From Welwitschia mirabilis (taxonomy: Eukaryota > Gnetophyta > Gnetopsida > Welwitschiales): DNA of 25,863 nt. The notes under the pieces were generated by a model, which was not told the origin of the DNA, made no database searches, and saw only the letters and a program-made list of their open reading frames with translations. Within the stretch, counting starts at the first letter, position 1; every line of letters starts with the position of its first letter. Below are positions 20,623 to 25,863 of this stretch, in pieces. The stretch spans positions 209,105,572-209,131,434 of the forward strand of contig JBOZIK010000001.1 of assembly GCA_051453625.1 (NCBI GenBank), read 5' to 3'. The position numbers and the translations under genes are program-made.

Positions 20623-21657
20623 GAAATCATAAAACCACCTAATAAGATTTATGACATAATGTAAAAATTTATAAAGTTTTACTCAAATAGGCAATGATTA
20701 TGATGATGTCAAGTATGTATAATATTATCAAATAATGAATGATAACATAAAAATCTGTTAAAATAGGAACTTACAAGCTATCATCTCCAAAAATAAACTA
20801 GAATCCAAAAAAATAAAGAGATTATGTGAAAGTACTATAAATAAATAAAAATAAGTCTTAAAAATAAGCAATGCCTCTGATGATACTAGGGACACTACTA
20901 ATCTCGTAGCCTCTAACTGCATTTTTATTCTTACCATGATGAGGGGAGTACAACCACTATCAGAGGAGTAAGAATCCATATAGCATGGCCAACTGACCCC
21001 CTAGTGGAGTTCCCATAGCTACTATATCACACTGCTAGAGGTCCCTCTCAGGAATATTTGCCTTAATACACTTGCAATAAGACATCATGAGGGCCATGTT
21101 ATAAGATAGAATATGAAAGAGCATGGTCTATATTTCATTTCTTACTTTATTTTTTTCTTCTTTCTTTCTTTTTTGATACATAAATGTTACATAACCAAAT
21201 ACTCAAAAGGATAAAAGTAAAGTGAGGAGATAAATAATAAGAAAGATCATGCTAAAAAAACTAATTACCCACATCATCAAAAGAAAATAAAAGAACCAAA
21301 AAATCTTCCTTCAAAATGAAGTTCGTAGATATATGAATGTTTAAAGATTGGATTAAACCAATCTTATTATTTAAAATGCTAAGTAAAATATTTACTAATT
21401 GTAATAACTTCATAAAGTAAAACATTAGTCAAGTTTAAGATGTTTAGGTGATAGCATGATATTTATCAAAAGAATCAGCTAAAGAAGAATTTAGATAATG
21501 GCAGGTAAAAAATTTTAACACAAGTGCTTCTATCATGTTCAAGATTAATCAATAGATATTTCAATAGTTCTTAACCTTTTATCCACTAACTTCTAAATTT
21601 TTCAAGTGTTTAGGTTGGAAGTTCCAATAGATCCATTTAAAATGTACTTTTTCTAAA
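20623..21657 (-). repeat. Family L, copy B (upstream part)
   Basis: Aligns with 18700-19721 of copy A. The order is conserved: the tgtcaagtatgt segment, the GC-richer block at 20870-21110, the pyrimidine tract, then the caagtgcttctatcatg segment. Similarity cannot be followed past 21657 because copy A runs into a gap. A 73-codon minus-strand frame at 20758-20979 lies wholly within this repeat and is not supported as a gene. Confidence 0.7.
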
Positions 21658-21848
21658 AGATAATAACTAATCATTGAGAAGTTCAACTAGTTGTATTAAA
21701 AAGTAACTCATTTATTGTATTTTTTGAAAAAATAAGGACCAAATTAAATAGAAACCAATTGATGGAACATAAAGGGCATACAAACATTTTGTAGTAAAAT
21801 TAATTAGAGATAGAGAAATTAAAATGATAAAACTTTGATAGCACAATT

Positions 21849-23434
21849 TTAAAAATTGAAATAATAGATGAAGAAGTAATAAATTTTACTATCAAATAAT
21901 CTCTTATAAAAATGGTATAAAGAATGAGTATCATTATATAATTCATTCAAGGTACCACTTAAAGAATGAATCCAAAAAATCTTTAAGGGCTTTTGAGAAT
22001 GTTTAATAAGATTAAGAAGCTTCTTAATATTTAACTTTAAGCATGGATTATTATTAAGAAGATAAGGCTTATCCCAATGTAAAATTCTGAGATATTCCAA
22101 GTTAAAATTTTGAAGAGAATAAGCATTAAAATCATAAGGTATAGTGAACTCAATAGAAAAAGAATGAATGTTACTTTTGGAATCACATAAAGGTTTAAAA
22201 GGAATAGATTGAGAGATAATAGAAATAGAATCTTTGAAGTGATGAGTGTGATAAGAGTCAAGAAAAGGAACATGGCCTTGAGAATTATATGAAGCTATAA
22301 TTAGAAGAGATGGAGAAAGGTTATCATCATCAAGATTATGAGGTAATGTGAAGGTGGAAATATAAGTACAAGGAGAAGTGAAGGGAAGGATGTGATTTGA
22401 AACTATACATGAAGGCATAGATGGGGAGAATGTAGAAATATGAGTATAATTAATAAGTCTATTCTCTATAAAGTTTGAATGAATCTCTATGGATCGTTCA
22501 TTGATTTCAATTTCTTCACTAGTATCAATGTTATTATGTGGTTGGATTGTACTTTCATCATCATTATTTGTAACTATATCTTCCTTCTCTTGTTGAAGAT
22601 TACATTCATTTTCTAAATGATTATATTCACTAAAAATATATCAAGAGATATAAGAATATCATCTTCATCATTGATTAAAAGGTTTTTATTTTTCTCATGA
22701 TTGGATTTCTCATCTTGATTGTCTAACAGAAAATGAATGGCATGGACATAATCTAATATCTCAATATCATCATCTAATGAATGCTCATCTTCCTCCTACT
22801 TGTTGAAAAATTGAGTTTCATTATTATTATCTTCTTTTTGCTTATCTCCTAATGAGTAGAATGTTGAAGTTTGATTCACAAATTCATCTTCTAGTTGAAA
22901 GAAAAAATCATCATAATTCATGATTTCTAATCTTTCTTCATTCTCCTTAAGGTAGGGTGAAGTAGAATAGTTGCAAGGATGTTGTGTTGTAAAAGATCCT
23001 TGAATATGTAAAAGAGATTGTTACAAATTTTCAACTAATGTTTCCAAGTTTTTATTGGTGTTTTCTTGGTTCTTCATCATTTCACCAATCATTTCTTTTA
23101 ATGGATATTTTTCTTCTTTATAGTAGTTGATGGAAGATGATTCTTCTTAATAGTAATGCATGGAAGATGATTGGGATTGAAAAAGATATTTGTAAGAAGT
23201 TTGTCTAAATGAGGTAGAATCCCTAAAATATGGAGAATCTTTATCATTATATTGATATAAGGTTTGAAAAGAAGAGGGGAAAGAATAGATAGGTTGAAAA
23301 TAAGAAAGGGCCCAATTCCTATTTTTAACATGATTTTATGATGGTCTTCCTCTTTTAGTAAAGATTTTTGAAAGTGTTTCCTTAACAATGTCCTTATTTT
23401 GCAAATTTTTTCTTCTTTCAAAAAGAAGTTCCAT
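21849..23434 (-). pseudogene. Unrecognised gag-position ORF of family L element
   Basis: The ATG at 23434-23432 opens MELLFERRKNLQNKDIVKET. A TAG codon directly upstream in frame supports the start. About 528 codons can be followed with four in-frame stops (after TKRGRPS, SSMHYY, LVENL and FFNK) and one single-base frameshift near 22640. In order: a basic start with TKRGRPS, a Ser/Tyr/Gln-rich part, a helical phrase (KEMIGEMMKNQENTNKNLET), an acidic low-complexity part (about 22930-22480), then a final open part of 189 codons (MPSCIVSNHILPFTSPCTYI to the stop at 21849) with HSFSIEFTIPYDFNAYSLQ and LRILHWDKPYLLNNN. The helical phrase recalls the end of gypsy gag proteins, and the ORF follows the leader, so gag is inferred. 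No zinc knuckle, protease or polymerase motif is present. Confidence 0.6.
23111..23170 (-). repeat. Two 30-bp tandem units within the ORF
   Basis: Units at 23111-23140 and 23141-23170 translate on the minus strand as SSSINYYKEE and SSSMHYY*EE. The 30-bp period preserves the frame, and the second has a stop where the first has Lys. Confidence 0.8.
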
Positions 23435-24233
23435 AATATTTTTCTATTATTATTCATTGAAGAAAGTGAAAAAAATAAAATAAGAAAGTTTAGATTCAAG
23501 ACGGTAAGAAAGATAGGTACACAATTAAGATTAATGTTTCCTCTCTTGGATGATTCATCATTTAAAAGTGCTATTACTCAATACTTAAAAGATGTCAAAT
23601 CATTAATGCTAATTGACTACAAGAAGAAAATAAATCTAATTCTACAATAAAAAAAAGGAAATCCTAGAATTTATGTACCTGTGTTGTGTGTACCTATATT
23701 TTTATTTTGAAGTTGAATGATATTTTTATTAATCAAGTTCCCTACTAGCTGATTTTTCATCTTGCTACTAGAATTCTTTGGATCCTTATATGCACAAACA
23801 GTAAATAAAAACTAAAATCTAATGTAATGGACCATCATCCACCTAGTCATGTGGATGATAGGGGGAACAATGATTAAAAAAAGACTAAACTCTAAAAACT
23901 ACAGAAAGAAAGATTACTAAAACCAAGACTATCATTCCTACTATTGTGTGGACAACATATAGGACGACAGTAGTTTTATTATTAAATTATGAGTAAAAGA
24001 AAAATTGCAAAAACAAAAAATAAATTCAAAATTTTGGAACTATAATGTCCTCTATTCTCTGGATAATAAAGAGAATGATAGGGTCTCTAAAAAGTTACAG
24101 AAAAAAATTTGCAGAAATAAATCTACCTCGAATTACACTAAAAATATAGCATTAATTTAAATAAATAACTTAAATAAAAAGATTCAAGAAACTTATCTAT
24201 TTAATGATAATCCTCTTAGGTCCTTGTGGCCTT
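23435..24233 (-). other. Leader of the family L element
   Basis: About 800 bases lie between the primer-binding site and the ORF start, with no supported gene on the minus strand. There is a perfect 9-bp hairpin (atcatccac 23834-23842, gtggatgat 23851-23859, 8-base loop). The stretch 23947-23969 is complementary to the LTR segment 25138-25160. An 83-codon plus-strand frame (23399-23650) overlaps the ORF start in antisense and is not supported by any family. Confidence 0.5.
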
Positions 24234-24250
24234 TCCCAGTAATGATGTCA
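24234..24250 (-). promoter_or_regulatory. Decayed tRNA-Asp primer-binding site
   Basis: The minus strand reads TGACATCATTACTGGGA, three bases after the LTR end. The usual Athila/Tat primer-binding site complementary to tRNA-Asp is TGGCGCCGTTGCCGGGG. The two differ at 7 of 17 positions, and every difference is a GC-to-AT transition. The spacing to the LTR supports the call. Confidence 0.65.
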
Positions 24251-24253
24251 AAA

Positions 24254-25863
24254 TGTTGTGATGAAAATTTATGTAATCCTAAAGTCCTTTAGATAAACTT
24301 GTAATCAAATAACTTACAGAAAAGCACACACTAGTATAGATGAGAGTTCACCCAAATGTCGTAACCTCAATGAAGGCACTAGACTTAGAGTTAGAAAATT
24401 AATTTCCAAAGGTAGTTTGTATCCTTTTATCTTTTACTCATTAAAAGTAAATAATAAAATAAATGCAATGCAAGATGAATGAATATAAAATGGAATTGAA
24501 TGGAATTGGAAATGAGATGGATTTACTTAGTTCCTAATCCTTCTGTCATAAGGACTAGCTTCTAGCCTTTCTGTCACAAAGACTATTCTTTCTATAATTT
24601 ATATCAATTAAGAAGAGTATCTACTAATTCTTAATCAACATAAACTATGAGATCTACCAAATAGAATATGCAATATGCAATATGGAATGAAATAAAAATG
24701 CAATGCATACCTATTACTAACCAAGGTCAACCTTAACAAAGGCTACTCTCATGATCTAAATAAATCATAGAACTGTCACTTAACTATAACCAACTTAAAC
24801 CATAAGGGACATTCATAGAATTGGAATGAAAGAGTATTTGTATTAATGGAAAAAACTTTACATACACTTACAACAAAATAACAACACCTCAATGGAAGAG
24901 ACATAGCCTAACACTAAGGAAATCCCTTTCTGCAGCTATTGGATGGATCTCTTTCCTTCAAGATTTTATCACAAGCATATCAAGTACTGCAGATGGTTTG
25001 AAAGTGAAGGAGGGAAGGGTATTTATAGTTTTACAATGAAGTATAGTCCTAGACGTTGGTGAAGAAAACCCTAGTAGCCCACATAGCCCATTTGACACTC
25101 TTTACAATGAAATTTATTTTCGTAATTTAAAAATACTTGTCATCCTATATGTCGTCCACATGACATAGGGGACGATGCCATCATGTTACCTTGGGTGGTG
25201 TTCCCATGTGATATCATTAGCTCCGTGGTTTATACTTGCATGTTACCGATGTCGTTGTCCTGCATGTCATCCAGAAAACTTAGGAGACAATGCCTTATCA
25301 CTATGTGTTGTTGTCAGTGTCATAGCATTTATTCACATAATTAAGGTTGTCGTCCTTCCTATCATGGGGATGAAAATGGGGACAACACTTTTCCCAAGCT
25401 CCTTAAGTAGTATATATTGTCCTTCTTCATCCTTAGTCCTCTTTCCATATGCTAAGTGTCAGAACATGCCTAAAATGCCTCCAATTATGCCAAGAATTAC
25501 ATGTTTTTATGATCATCATATCGTCTCTCCATAATTAGCAAAATTGCATCAAAACCTGTATAAATGTCCTACAAAAGTACTCCAAATACACCATCAAATT
25601 CCTACAAATTGGCATCATAACATAGCCTCTTACTTAGCATAGTCAGTCCCTAACAAAGTAAGTGATTAACTAAATTATGAGTCAATTTGACTAAGATATT
25701 CATTAACTATAAAATGGAATTTGAGTTCTATTTATCATGCCAAAATAGATGAGAACAATTGATTAATACAATTACTATTGTAATTATAATCCTCCTACTT
25801 AAACTCATCACAATAGTCTAAATAAATGTCATACACATGAATAAGTCAATGAATGTAACAGTT
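24254..25863 (-). repeat. Family L 5' LTR, copy C (3' portion)
   Basis: It starts tgttgtgatgaaaattt and aligns with copy A from 16109 to about 17690. It runs off the right edge, so the LTR is at least 1.6 kb. Bounded on the left by TG (CA on the minus strand) and a primer-binding site, it is the 5' LTR of a minus-strand element. The 119-codon plus-strand frame at 25175-25534 lies inside the repeat and looks fortuitous. Confidence 0.75.
25018..25027 (-). promoter_or_regulatory. TATA box of LTR copy C
   Basis: The minus strand reads TATAAATACC with the same pyrimidine-rich CCTTCCCTCCTTCACTT downstream as in copy A. Retention of this block between divergent copies supports a promoter role. It lies about 0.77 kb from the LTR end. 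Confidence 0.6.

Noticed and set aside
22037-22273. 78-codon minus-strand frame
   Set aside because: It is an out-of-frame shadow of the longer minus-strand ORF at 21849-22418.
23405-23440. TKRGRPS near the ORF start as an AT-hook DNA-binding motif
   Set aside because: A single short basic match in a Lys/Arg-rich start (coding near 23340-23360) is weak, and no second hook is present.
23399-23650. 83-codon plus-strand frame with a fairly protein-like end
   Set aside because: It is antisense to the start and leader of the minus-strand ORF, and I recognise no family in it.
25175-25534. 119-codon plus-strand frame rich in Cys and Pro
   Set aside because: It lies inside the LTR repeat, and in copy A the matching region does not stay open.
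1-25863. CRISPR arrays, bacterial operons, tRNA or rRNA genes
   Set aside because: No regularly spaced short repeats, ribosome-binding-site/operon layout or RNA gene signature was seen; the content is plant retrotransposon debris.

Overview
The window looks like intergenic, repeat-filled nuclear DNA from a flowering plant. It is strongly AT-rich, has few CpG dinucleotides, and is built almost entirely from old LTR-retrotransposon debris. I found no intact host gene, tRNA, rRNA or CRISPR array. Almost every recognisable coding stretch is interrupted by stops or frameshifts. Several N gaps, some exactly 10 or 100 bases, show that this is a scaffold joined across repeats.

Region 1 (1-4278, minus strand) is a decayed Ty1/copia element. 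Read from high to low coordinates it holds an LTR piece, an initiator-Met tRNA primer-binding site, the start of gag, then a second LTR piece, second primer-binding site and longer gag (UBN2-type domain, two damaged zinc knuckles), then three copies of the protease-end/GAG-pre-integrase segment. Region 2 (4279-5179) is a 901-base gap.

Region 3 (5296-11730, plus strand) holds three copies of another LTR-like repeat, with Ty3/gypsy gag debris between copies 1 and 2 and integrase debris between copies 2 and 3. Region 4 (11731-14549) is AT-rich sequence in which I recognise no gene. Region 5 (14550-16108, minus strand) is a clear Ty3/gypsy pol remnant of Athila/Tat flavour, running RNase H, zinc-binding domain, integrase core and C-terminal domain. 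It is cut at 16108, where an unrelated long LTR begins.

Region 6 (16109-25863, minus strand) is a long-LTR family present in at least three blocks. The right-hand LTR copy is followed (reading the minus strand) by a decayed tRNA-Asp-type primer-binding site, an ~800-base leader and one long damaged ORF in the gag position. No pol was found between that ORF and the next repeat copy, so this resembles a large non-autonomous LTR derivative. The most interesting signals are here: the unassigned ORF, a primer-binding site altered only by GC-to-AT transitions, a 23-base complementarity between LTR and leader, and hairpins repeated in the LTR.
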